Source: JAIOSM01 sp023143455
Lineage (GTDB): Bacteria > Desulfobacterota > Desulfobacteria > Desulfobacterales > Desulfobacteraceae
Assembly: GCA_030632885.1 (NCBI GenBank)
Contig: DAOVTW010000001.1
Span: 1 to 64,000, forward strand
DNA length: 64,000 nucleotides
Direction of reading: 5' to 3'
Below, in pieces: positions 40,371-49,107 of this stretch. Position numbers and translations under genes: made by a program. The notes under the pieces are model-generated. The model searched no databases. It worked only from the letters and a program-made list of their open reading frames with translations, and had not been told where the DNA came from. Within the stretch, counting starts at the first letter, position 1, and each line of letters opens with the position of its first letter.

Positions 40371-41951
40371 ATGATTGCAACTTTTTATGGGGCAGTTAGA
40401 GAGGTTACCGGGTCAATGCATATGTTGTCTGTGAATAATGATAATATTCTTTTAGACTGTGGGATGTTTCAAGGGCGGCGAAGGGAGAGTGCATTGAAAA
40501 ATCAAAACTTCCCTATTGACCCAAAAATTGTTACTAATATGGTTTTATCCCATGCACATATTGATCATAGTGGTCGTATCCCATTGTTAGTAAAGAATGG
40601 GTTCAATGGAAGGGTTATCTGTACACGCACAACTACTGATGCTTGCGAGCATCTTCTCTTAGATTCAGCACATATTCAGGAATCAGATTCAGGTTATCTT
40701 AATTATAAAACATTAAGAAGTCATCTTTTCAATTTAAAAGACTCGAAAAAAACCGGGCTTACAAATAATGAAAAAGGGAAGATTAGTCAACTCCTTAAAA
40801 AAGGTCGTCATAAATTGGATATACAAACTATTCAAAGTATGATGAAGGATTATAACCTGGATATAGTTGAACCTCTTTATAGTTATGAAGATACTATAAA
40901 TGCTTTGAGCTATTTTGATGGATACCCATACAATACTCCTGTGACCATTGGCAAGGAGATGATTATTACTCAGTTTGATGCAGGGCATATTTTAGGATCA
41001 GCCATGTCTCTGATTAGTTTTACAGAAAATAATAAAAAATATAATGTCTTATACACGGGTGATATAGGTCGATATGACAGCCCGGTTATAAAAAACCCAA
41101 CCATGAATTTCCCTAAAGATACAGAGAATATTGATTTAATGATTATGGAAAGTACATACGGGGCAAGACATCATGGATTAATAGATGATCTTAAAGAAAG
41201 AATGAAAACAGTTATTAATGAAACTGTTGAAAATAAAGGGTCTGTTCTAATCCCATCTTTTGCCTTTGGGCGTACTCAGGATGTGGTTTATGTCCTTCAT
41301 GAACTTTACAATAAAGGTGAAGTTCCACGCATACCAATATATGTTGACTCTCCTTTGGGAAATAAAATGACAAAAGTATATGCAGAACATCCTGAAGTTT
41401 ATGATAAGGCTACCCATAAAACATTTCTTGAGCATGGGGAAAATCCATTTTCCTTTAAGGAAATTGAATATACAGAATCTGTTGAAGACTCTATGAGAAT
41501 CATGAAAGAAAAAACCCCTCATATCATTATTTCTTCTTCTGGTATGTGTGAGGCGGGGCGTATTCTACATCATTTACGTTATAAAATTCATAATCCTAAA
41601 AATGCAATACTCATTGTTGGTTTTATGGCTCAACATACCCTTGGTCGAAGAATTGTTGATCTGAGCCAGGAGTTTGAAGAAGCAGGCAGAAAAGGTGAAC
41701 CCCCACAGGTAAAGATGTTAGGAAAATCTTATCCGCTTTTAGCTAAAGTTGAAAAAATGAATGGATTTAGTGCCCACGCTGATCAGGAAGAGATGACTAC
41801 GTTTTTAAAAAAATCAAACCTCAATATCAAAAAAATTGCAGTGGTTCATGGCGAAGAAGAGCAGTCACTTGAGTTTGCCAGGCACCTCAATGAGAATGGA
41901 TTTGATGCAATGGTACCGACCGTAGGGGAGGAAATAAAAATACTTAAATAA
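40371..41951 (+). CDS. MBL-fold beta-CASP RNA metallo-hydrolase
   Basis: A 526-residue member of the CPSF/beta-CASP nuclease family. The zinc site reads LSHAHIDHSGRIP (HxHxDH), with GHILGSAM and YTGDIGRYDSP as the following ligands. The beta-CASP part shows ESTYGARHH, IPSFAFGRTQDVVYVL, ISSSGMCEAGRILHHL and the late FSAHADQEE histidine motif. Homologues act as RNA endo- or exonucleases. The RBS GGAG lies just before the ATG. Its stop codon is followed directly by the 9-bp target duplication of the transposon-like element. Confidence 0.92.
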   Translation: MIATFYGAVREVTGSMHMLSVNNDNILLDCGMFQGRRRESALKNQNFPIDPKIVTNMVLSHAHIDHSGRIPLLVKNGFNGRVICTRTTTDACEHLLLDSAHIQESDSGYLNYKTLRSHLFNLKDSKKTGLTNNEKGKISQLLKKGRHKLDIQTIQSMMKDYNLDIVEPLYSYEDTINALSYFDGYPYNTPVTIGKEMIITQFDAGHILGSAMSLISFTENNKKYNVLYTGDIGRYDSPVIKNPTMNFPKDTENIDLMIMESTYGARHHGLIDDLKERMKTVINETVENKGSVLIPSFAFGRTQDVVYVLHELYNKGEVPRIPIYVDSPLGNKMTKVYAEHPEVYDKATHKTFLEHGENPFSFKEIEYTESVEDSMRIMKEKTPHIIISSSGMCEAGRILHHLRYKIHNPKNAILIVGFMAQHTLGRRIVDLSQEFEEAGRKGEPPQVKMLGKSYPLLAKVEKMNGFSAHADQEEMTTFLKKSNLNIKKIAVVHGEEEQSLEFARHLNENGFDAMVPTVGEEIKILK

Positions 41952-41960
41952 TAAAACAAT

Positions 41961-42349
41961 CTGGATATTTGCCATAAGATTTGGTTTTGGATAGTTATTC
42001 TAACATCATACCATGCTTCTCTGAACAGGCTGTTTTTACCCTCAGCAAGGTGTTTAGCAATGCCTGCCTGGTCTCTTTTTGTGGATTATAAGGGTTTGTG
42101 AAAAATTACCCAGCCCGGCAATTTTGTATTTACTATGTTTTTTTAATAAAATTTGAAATATACTTAATCTTTGTATTGTAGGCAGCTAATACAGGATCTG
42201 GTTGTCTTTTCTGGAGCATTCGGTTGTCATTTTTGTTTTTTAAAATGTTCAAACGGTGGAAGAAAAGACAACCAGATTCTGTATGGGTTAAACCAATGGA
42301 TCTAAATATGTTATATGTCGGGCTAAGATTCCTTATGGCAAATATTCAG
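41961..42349. mobile_element. 389-bp non-autonomous transposon-like element with 9-bp target duplication
   Basis: The ends are inverted repeats: left CTGGATATTTGCCATAAG (41961-41978) matches the complement of the right end 42332-42349 at 17 of 18 bases. The 9-bp direct repeat TAAAACAAT lies immediately outside both ends (41952-41960 and 42350-42358). Inside, no transposase is encoded; a 24-bp inverted repeat with one mismatch (42189-42212, 42261-42284) forms a large hairpin, and a short CATTTT/AAAATG stem nests within it. A partial second copy of the right end is at 33206-33274. It fits a MITE or internally deleted IS. Confidence 0.75.
42189..42284. repeat. 96-bp imperfect palindrome inside the transposon-like element
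   Basis: ATACAGGATCTGGTTGTCTT plus TTCT (42189-42212) pairs with 42261-42284 at 23 of 24 positions; the single mismatch is G-A versus the complement and still allows G-U pairing in RNA. The inner 48 bases hold a further 6-bp stem. Confidence 0.75.
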
Positions 42350-42440
42350 TAAAACAATTAATTTGCTTGCTTTCACACTAAACAAAGGAACTACCTGCCT
42401 TTAGGGGGCATCCTCTAATAGAGTCGTTATCGTTGGATTG

Positions 42441-43166
42441 TCAGGAAACAAATAAATCAGGGAAAAGTCTTGAAATAAGTACAGGAACAGCTGTTTCAGT
42501 GCGCAATATTCTGCTGCCAAGGTTTACGGTTTTAAATCCGATTTGTTCAAGGGTTTCTATTTCTTTATCGATAAATCCGCCTTCAGGGCCTATTGCAAGA
42601 GTGGTCTGTTGGTTGACGTTCTGGGGACATGAATTTGTGGTTTTTGGATGAGCCGTAATACAAAGAGAGTTTTTTGAGATATCTGTAAGTTCTTGCTTTA
42701 CAAATGGAGTGAAAAGTTGTTTTTTAAAAATTTGTGGCAGTACTGTATCTTTTGCCTGTTCAAGTCCGGAAATAAGGATATCCTGTAAAATTTCATCGTT
42801 TAGTACAGGACTTTGCCAAAAACTTTTTTCAACTCTCCATGAATTTATAAGATAGATTTTTTTTACACCAAGTGTTGCTGATGATTCAATAATCCTTTTT
42901 AGCATTTTTGGTCTTGGAAGAGCAAGGATAAGGGTTAAGGGCAGGGGCGGCGGAGGAGGCTGATTAAGATTGACCTTTAGCTCAACCTTTGATGAATCTA
43001 TTTTAGAGATTATCCCCTTACCCATATTATTATTAATAAGCCCACAGAAAAGTGTATCAGTTTTCTGTGATTTTAAAACATTGATGATATGATTTTTTCT
43101 TCTGTCTTTTAAAATAACAGTTTTAGAATTAATAAAATCAGTCTCGTGTAAAAGGATAATGTTCAT
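42441..43166 (-). CDS. rsmE: 16S rRNA (uracil1498-N3)-methyltransferase RsmE
   Basis: A 241-residue SPOUT-class RNA methyltransferase. The C-terminal knot carries TTLAIGPEGGFIDKEIETLE and VNLGSRILRTETAVPVLIS, the RsmE signature that binds SAM. ALPRPKMLKRIIESSATLGV is the conserved central region. It methylates U1498 of 16S rRNA. A proline run (about residues 74-78) between the PUA-like N-terminal domain and the knot is unusual but tolerable. It follows the large dehydrogenase gene by about 15 bases on the same strand. Confidence 0.93.
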   Translation of the reverse strand: MNIILLHETDFINSKTVILKDRRKNHIINVLKSQKTDTLFCGLINNNMGKGIISKIDSSKVELKVNLNQPPPPPLPLTLILALPRPKMLKRIIESSATLGVKKIYLINSWRVEKSFWQSPVLNDEILQDILISGLEQAKDTVLPQIFKKQLFTPFVKQELTDISKNSLCITAHPKTTNSCPQNVNQQTTLAIGPEGGFIDKEIETLEQIGFKTVNLGSRILRTETAVPVLISRLFPDLFVS

Positions 43167-43181
43167 GATTCAAAGTTAACA

Positions 43182-46100
43182 TTAAAATTGAATAATACGA
43201 GCTTTTTTTACAAGATCAGCAAGCTCAATTTCATAATTTGTTGAATTAAATTTTTTTGCTAGTTCTACTGCTATATGGGCTGGAGTCAGACCAAAAGATT
43301 CATTTTTTCCAAGCCCCTGGATACAGGATGGACAATTCGTTAAAATTTTATTAGAAGTTTTATTGATACCTACAAAGGATTTTATGGCTTTCCCCTTTCT
43401 TTCAAGCATGGCAGCAGATATATCAGGTCTGGAGATCGCCATTGTACCAGCCTCTGAACAACAAAAAGGTATGGATGTTACTTTATGATCACTATTTTTT
43501 GATAAGATATCAACGCCTTTGCCTGAAAGGGAATCATGACAGGGAGCGTGGTAATAATAGGCCTTTGGGATTGAGATATTTTTATTAATTTTTAATATGA
43601 ATTTTGAGATATCTTCTGTTTTGCAATTGAATATTGATTGGATATCAAGTTCTTCAAGAGATTCTTTGCATGTTCCACAGCTTATTATGCATGCATCAAA
43701 ATCAAGGTCATTAAACATTCTTTTAATCTGAGAGAAAATAATAATATCGCTTAAGACAATACGGTTGAATTGATCCTTTTTTGCATTTGTTTTAGCAGGA
43801 AATCCACAGCAAAGAAATGGTGGTGGTAGTATAACCCTGACTGAGTTTTTCAACAAAAGATAGATGGATGCTTTTCCTATATCAGAGAACAGTCTCTCGC
43901 TGCCGCAACCGGGAAAATAGAATACAGTGTGCTGTGCAGGGCTTTCAGGTTCGAGTGAAATTGCCTGATCACTTTCACATTCCCTTAACATGGAATACAA
44001 TGTTGTAGCGGGCATCTTAGGTATTGGAGCCTTGAAAAGTAAAAAAAATCTTTTTTGTTTAAACGATTTGATGTCAGGGATAAAAGATATAATTTTTGAT
44101 CCTGCTCTTTGTATTTTATTTCCAATAGTTATTAAACCAAATCTTAAAATCGAATTTGCAATTCTATTGGTGGAAGCTAAATATTTGAGAGATAAGTTTG
44201 TCAGAAAAGGCGTTTTTTTAAACTTTTGTTCAGCAAGTATTTCCCTTGCGGCTATGGTAATCTGACCTAAATCAATATTTACAGGGCAGTTTGATAAACA
44301 TTTATGACATATTGTACAGTGATCTGCAATTTCTTCTAAATATTCTAAAATATATAAATTAGTGGGATGCCTTCTTTGTGTGATATACAAAAGGGCCTCA
44401 ATTAAATAAGTTATTCCCATATTTTTATTTCTGGGATGGAAAAAAAGATCCTTTTCAGGATAAAAAACACAGCAATCTGATTTACACCGTCCACATTTAA
44501 CACAGTTTTCAATTTTTGTAGCAAGAGATTCTAAATCGCTATATTTTAAAATATTTGCTTCAAATTCAAGAATATTAAAAGATGGTGTATAAATTGTATT
44601 AATAAGAGGTGTTCTGGTAAGCTTGTATGGGTTCATGATGTTTTTTGGATCAACTTCTGTTTTGTATTTCATGAACTCTTGCAATCTATGTTCCGGGAGA
44701 TGATTTATTTTTGTTATTCCGATTCCATGTTCACCAGATACAGCACCACCAAATTCAACTGCTTTTTTCATGATATTATCAGCAGTCCTAGTGGCTCTTC
44801 GCATCATTTCTCTATCATTGGACATAAGAGGAATATTGACATGAATATTACCATCTCCTGCATGCATATGTGTTGCAATAATAATAAGCCGTGTTTTGGT
44901 TTCTTTATATATTTTTTCTAAATTTGCAGTAATAAAACTGTATCCGCGCATTATGTTTAAAAGTTCTTTTAAAAATGTATTTGATTGGACTTCCTGTTCA
45001 ATTGTATGTCTGGTTGCAGTATCAATTCTATTTAGCTCTTTTGCTGCAATATCAATTGAAAGGGTCACTTTTGCACCAAACCATTCAATATCTTCTAAAG
45101 GTACTGCTGTTTCAAGGTAGTCTGTAAGGTTTGTTAAAATTTTTTTACAATTATATTTTTTTTCTTCTAAGTTATATTTATCAATATATTCTGCAAAAGC
45201 AGCAATGGACTCAATGGGAATAACTATGTCTTCATTTAATTTAAAAGCATTTGTATGGGCTGCTATAGCGCCTAATCTTTTTCTATCACTCCAGAATCTT
45301 TCAGCTTCCTTTTCATCTTTTGCAGTTGTGATGTAAGTATGCTCATAAGAGTGTAAAATTTTATTAAGTTTTTCAGTTCCACTATCAAGTTCAAAAGCTG
45401 TGTCTGCAACCATGTCTGCCAGTAAAACAGCCTTGAGGTTGCCTGTGCCTGCTGCCTTTGTCTTGTAATTAATTGCTTTTATATATTCGGCATCAAAATG
45501 CTCTAAGGCAATTAATGTAGGTTCTTTTGTCTGATCTTTAAAGGCGTATGATATTGCCGTTATAACTTTTCCGGCTTCTGTCATATCATCACCAAAGAAC
45601 TCAATACAGAATGTTCTTTTTAAATTATGTTCAGGATGCAGAATAAATTTGGCAGAAGTAATAATACCGTCACATCCTTCTTTCTGGATACCGGGAAGTC
45701 CGTTTAAACATTTATTAGTCACATCTTTACCAAGGCCTGGTTTACGGATTTCATTGCCCGGGATAAAAATCTCTTTTATAAGATTATTATCATGATCTTT
45801 TATTAAAAAAGAGACGGTATCTTCCGGGGATATTTTTCTTAGAGGATGATCTTTTCTTTCAACATTCAAGACAGTATTGTCTGGCATTACTATTTTAAAG
45901 GAAAAAATATTATCAATAGCTGTTCCCCACCTGAGTGCATTCTTGCCTCCTGCATTTTCAGCAAGATTTCCTCCAATGGTCGATGCCCATGCACTTGTGG
46001 GATCAGTTGCAAAAACTAAATTGTTTGCTTTGGCAAATTTTATAGCATCCTCTGTTATAACACCTGCTTCAACTTCAATTACAGCAAACTTTTTGCCAGC

Positions 46101-46784
46101 TCTTCCTTGTTTATAAGTAATACCTCTTATTTTGTTAAGTTTTTCTGTGTTTAACATCGCGCAATTTCTTGAAAGAGGGATTGCTCCACCAGTAAGCCCT
46201 GTACCACCGCCTCTGGGGATTATTTTTAAGCCGAGCTTTGTAATGGCTTTAATAAGTTTTGGTACCTGGGTTTCTTTATATGGACGGATAATGACAGCAG
46301 GTGTATAAAGCCTCCAGTCTGTTGCATCTGTAATGTGAGAAGTAAGATTGAATGGATCAAAATATATATTGTTCTTTTCAACAATTGACCCAAGTACTTT
46401 ATTAATAAGTTTTTGGCGTGAAGAAATTGATTTTATTATTTTCCGAAGCCTTTTAAGGTATTGCCAGCACTCTTTAATTACCCATTCTACATCTTTGTCA
46501 TTAGAATTGTTTTGAATTATGTTAAGGTCTTTTTCAAAGGCTTGAACAAATTTGATTCTTTCAATTGGATTGTCTATAAGTTTTTGAAAGATAAAAGGGT
46601 TTCGTTCAATTATGAACATATCTCCCATGAATCTGTTAAGTAATCGTGCTGATCTTCCTGTTGCTCTTTTTGGACGTAGTCTCTCAATAACCTGGACCAT
46701 TTTTGATCCAAAAAGATGTTCTATGACCTGATTATCTTCCGCTGAGGTGTAATTGTATGGTATTTCTCTATAGGCTTCAGGCAT
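43182..46784 (-). CDS. Large FAD-linked and Fe-S oxidoreductase (DUF3683; YdiJ/GlcD-GlcF-like)
   Basis: About 1200 residues in one chain. The N-terminal REIPYNYTSAEDNQ is the DUF3683 signature. An FAD-binding PCMH domain (IIPRGGGTGLTGGAIPLSRN then STIGGNLAENAGGKNALRWG) and a FAD-oxidase C domain (HMHAGDGNIHVNIP, SGEHGIGITK) follow. Near 760-870 are two 4Fe-4S motifs (CVKCGRCKSDCC, CTICHKCLSNCP). The end has CCG cysteine-rich domains (YFPGCGSERLF, FLCCGFPA, YYHAPCHDSLSG, PFCCSEAGTM). Relatives oxidise D-lactate, D-2-hydroxyglutarate or other 2-hydroxy acids. ATG 46784 lies just after the prfC stop; the longer frame overlaps prfC. Confidence 0.87.
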   Translation of the reverse strand: MPEAYREIPYNYTSAEDNQVIEHLFGSKMVQVIERLRPKRATGRSARLLNRFMGDMFIIERNPFIFQKLIDNPIERIKFVQAFEKDLNIIQNNSNDKDVEWVIKECWQYLKRLRKIIKSISSRQKLINKVLGSIVEKNNIYFDPFNLTSHITDATDWRLYTPAVIIRPYKETQVPKLIKAITKLGLKIIPRGGGTGLTGGAIPLSRNCAMLNTEKLNKIRGITYKQGRAGKKFAVIEVEAGVITEDAIKFAKANNLVFATDPTSAWASTIGGNLAENAGGKNALRWGTAIDNIFSFKIVMPDNTVLNVERKDHPLRKISPEDTVSFLIKDHDNNLIKEIFIPGNEIRKPGLGKDVTNKCLNGLPGIQKEGCDGIITSAKFILHPEHNLKRTFCIEFFGDDMTEAGKVITAISYAFKDQTKEPTLIALEHFDAEYIKAINYKTKAAGTGNLKAVLLADMVADTAFELDSGTEKLNKILHSYEHTYITTAKDEKEAERFWSDRKRLGAIAAHTNAFKLNEDIVIPIESIAAFAEYIDKYNLEEKKYNCKKILTNLTDYLETAVPLEDIEWFGAKVTLSIDIAAKELNRIDTATRHTIEQEVQSNTFLKELLNIMRGYSFITANLEKIYKETKTRLIIIATHMHAGDGNIHVNIPLMSNDREMMRRATRTADNIMKKAVEFGGAVSGEHGIGITKINHLPEHRLQEFMKYKTEVDPKNIMNPYKLTRTPLINTIYTPSFNILEFEANILKYSDLESLATKIENCVKCGRCKSDCCVFYPEKDLFFHPRNKNMGITYLIEALLYITQRRHPTNLYILEYLEEIADHCTICHKCLSNCPVNIDLGQITIAAREILAEQKFKKTPFLTNLSLKYLASTNRIANSILRFGLITIGNKIQRAGSKIISFIPDIKSFKQKRFFLLFKAPIPKMPATTLYSMLRECESDQAISLEPESPAQHTVFYFPGCGSERLFSDIGKASIYLLLKNSVRVILPPPFLCCGFPAKTNAKKDQFNRIVLSDIIIFSQIKRMFNDLDFDACIISCGTCKESLEELDIQSIFNCKTEDISKFILKINKNISIPKAYYYHAPCHDSLSGKGVDILSKNSDHKVTSIPFCCSEAGTMAISRPDISAAMLERKGKAIKSFVGINKTSNKILTNCPSCIQGLGKNESFGLTPAHIAVELAKKFNSTNYEIELADLVKKARIIQF

Positions 46785-46800
46785 TTTTTTATTAATTTTT

Positions 46801-48411
46801 CTAATTATGCTCTCTTGATTTGTGAAAATTGATTTCAGGCCATTCATCCGTTGTAAAGCCAAGCTGGAATTCACTTGTTGTTAAAAATGCAAGCCACCCT
46901 TCAGAATCGATTGCAAGATTGGATTCGTTAGCATTTTTAAATTTTTTTAACATGGCTTCATTGTCGCAGGTAATCCATCTGGCAACAGAAAGGTCAACCT
47001 GCTCATAGGCCGCCTTGACATTATATTCTGCTTTTAATCTTTCTATTGTAACATCAAATTGGAGCACTCCAACTGCTCCTAAGATGTAATCATTGTTAAT
47101 CAATGGTCTAAATACCTGAATGGTTCCTTCTTCAGATAACTGAATCAACCCTTTTTGAAGTGCTTTTCCTTTCATTGGGTCTTTTAAAAGAACTCTTTTA
47201 AATTGCTCAGGGGCAAAATTAGGAATCCCTAAAAATTTTAAGGGTTCTTTTTCACTGAATGTGTCTCCAATTTTGATAGTTCCATGATTATGAATACCAA
47301 TGATATCTCCCGGGTATGCCTCTTCAATATTGCTTCTCTCCCGGGCTAAAAAAAATGTTGCATTGGCAATTTTTATATCTTTGCCAAGTCTGTGGTGTCT
47401 AACTTTCATCCCTTTTGAAAATTTCCCGGAACAAATTCTAAAAAATGCAATTCTATCACGGTGTTCTGGGTCCATATTAGCTTGAATTTTAAAAGTGAAT
47501 CCTGAAAAGCTTTGTTCATGAGGGTCAACATCTCTTGATTCAGTAGGTCTTTTGCCTGGAGCAGGAGCTATTTTAACAAAGGAATCAAGCATTTCTCTAA
47601 CACCAAAATTATTTATGGCGCTTCCAAAAAATACAGGTGTTTGTGTGCCATTGAGGAATAAATCGAGTTCAAACGGATCTGCTGCGCCTTCGATAAGCTC
47701 TACATCATCTCTTAAGTCAGAAGCTCGATTGTTTCCGATCGCTTCATCAAGTCTTGTATCCGAAAGGTCATTAATAATGATGCCATCTTTGCTTTTTGGA
47801 GTGTAACCTGGTGTAAAAAGTCCCAATTCCCTTGATTTAAAGCTATAAACACCTTTGAAATTTTTCCCCATTCCTATTGGCCATGTAAAAGGTGTACATT
47901 CGATCTGGAGTTTGTCTTCTATATCTGCAAAGATTTCAAGAGGTTCTAATCCCTCTCTGTCAAGCTTGTTGATAAATGTGATTATGGGAGTATTTCTCAT
48001 TCTGCAGACTTCCATGAGTTTTCTTGTCTGGGGTTCAACTCCCTTTGCATTATCTATTATCATTACAGCACAATCTACTGCTGTAAGAACCCTGTATGTA
48101 TCTTCAGAAAAGTCCTGATGCCCTGGAGTATCAAGAAGATTGATTTCATAGTTTTTATAATTAAATTTCATTACAGAAGAGGAAACACTGATTCCTCTTT
48201 GTTGTTCAATAGATAGAAAATCGCTTGTGGCTTTTTTTGCTGTTTTCCTTGACTTTACAGCACCTGCCTCTTGAATTACTCCTCCGAACAAAAGAAGCTT
48301 TTCCGTGAGTGTTGTTTTTCCGGCATCAGGATGGCTTATTATTGCAAATGTCCGTCTGATTTTAATATTATTGGCAAGTTCAGATACTATATTTGATGTT
48401 GTTGCTTCCAT
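46801..48411 (-). CDS. prfC: Peptide chain release factor 3
   Basis: A 536-residue translational GTPase that recycles RF1/RF2 after termination. The G1 motif is ISHPDAGKTTLTEKLL, switch I IEQQRGISVSSSVM, G3 LLDTPGHQDFSEDTYR and G4 TFINKLDREG. The C-terminal domains are complete (GAVGVLQFDVTIERLKAEYN). The length and ATG at 48411 match the family. The next gene starts about 16 bases after its stop. Confidence 0.96.
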   Translation of the reverse strand: MEATTSNIVSELANNIKIRRTFAIISHPDAGKTTLTEKLLLFGGVIQEAGAVKSRKTAKKATSDFLSIEQQRGISVSSSVMKFNYKNYEINLLDTPGHQDFSEDTYRVLTAVDCAVMIIDNAKGVEPQTRKLMEVCRMRNTPIITFINKLDREGLEPLEIFADIEDKLQIECTPFTWPIGMGKNFKGVYSFKSRELGLFTPGYTPKSKDGIIINDLSDTRLDEAIGNNRASDLRDDVELIEGAADPFELDLFLNGTQTPVFFGSAINNFGVREMLDSFVKIAPAPGKRPTESRDVDPHEQSFSGFTFKIQANMDPEHRDRIAFFRICSGKFSKGMKVRHHRLGKDIKIANATFFLARERSNIEEAYPGDIIGIHNHGTIKIGDTFSEKEPLKFLGIPNFAPEQFKRVLLKDPMKGKALQKGLIQLSEEGTIQVFRPLINNDYILGAVGVLQFDVTIERLKAEYNVKAAYEQVDLSVARWITCDNEAMLKKFKNANESNLAIDSEGWLAFLTTSEFQLGFTTDEWPEINFHKSREHN

Positions 48412-48556
48412 TTAGCCTTTTTATTTGTAACCTTTGTTCATATAAAGAGATTATTCCAAAATGCGATTAAAAAACTAGGATAATTATCATGCTGTGGAAA
48501 AATATGCAATAAAATACAAAAATTAACAAATTTTGAGAGCTAAGGATCGAAAAGTA

Positions 48557-48690
48557 AATAAATTGAACGAAATTACTTGTCTTTTGGCCCATCTGCTGCT
48601 TTGCACCAAAGGTCGAATACGTATAGTATTAAGCCTTTAATGCGCCTTGCAGATGAACCAAAATCTTTCGCAATTTTTGTCCAATTTATT
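48557..48690. repeat. 134-bp imperfect inverted repeat between prfC and a response regulator gene
   Basis: The arms at 48557-48596 and 48649-48690 (about 40 bases each) pair with several mismatches and small gaps. The outer ends AATAAATTG/CAATTTATT and the inner TTTTGGCCCATCTGC/GCAGATGAACCAAAA pair best. It lies in a 330-base gap with no gene. No T-run follows the stem, so it is not a typical terminator; a miniature element or structured RNA is possible. Confidence 0.55.
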
Positions 48691-48741
48691 ATGTTCTCGA
48701 GCCTAAGAGTTGGTCTATAAAAAAAATACAAAGCTTATGAG

Positions 48742-49107
48742 TTATTTTGTAAGTTCTTCTATAGCGCTTAAGAGTTCTTTTAAGTTAGCAGGTTTGGTAA
48801 AAGTGTATTGTGCACCAAAATGTTTTGCTAATTTCAGGTATTCTTTAGGATTGACAAATCCGCCACCAGACAAAGCAATTATTTTTATATCTTTAAATTC
48901 ATTGCGTAGCTTTTTAATGGCTTCTAATCCCTCCATTTCAGGCATAACTATATCCGTGATAATTACGTCAGCAAGGGTTTCTTTGTACAGTTTTATTCCT
49001 TCTTTACCATTAGAAGCAGTAGTTACTTTATGCCCTTCGCGTTCAAGAGCCATACTAAGCATTTTCAATATGTTTTCTTCATCATCTATAATTAAAACAC
49101 GAGCCAT
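48742..49107 (-). CDS. Single-domain response regulator (CheY-like)
   Basis: A 121-residue stand-alone receiver. The acidic pair is in VLIIDDEENILKM, the phospho-acceptor aspartate in VIITDIVMPEMEG, the Ser/Thr in IIALSGGG and the lysine in YTFTKPANLKEL. There is no output domain. Its ATG overlaps the stop of the hybrid kinase upstream (TAATG), so it is coupled to it and likely acts in the same phosphorelay. Confidence 0.9.
   Translation of the reverse strand: MARVLIIDDEENILKMLSMALEREGHKVTTASNGKEGIKLYKETLADVIITDIVMPEMEGLEAIKKLRNEFKDIKIIALSGGGFVNPKEYLKLAKHFGAQYTFTKPANLKELLSAIEELTK

Noticed and set aside
41985..42095. Short coding-like frame inside the 389-bp element (reverse strand, DQAGIAKHLAEGKNS)
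   Set aside because: It is too short to name and has no start or RBS. It may be a scrap of a captured gene or IS, but it cannot be supported as a gene.
42321..42350. GGCTAAGATTCC repeat as a conserved regulatory site before genes
   Set aside because: It coincides exactly with the terminal inverted repeat of an element with a target duplication, which explains the repetition better.
19401..48690. Palindromic repeats as a CRISPR array
   Set aside because: The inverted repeats are few, unlike each other, unevenly spaced over about 30 kb, and there are no cas genes.
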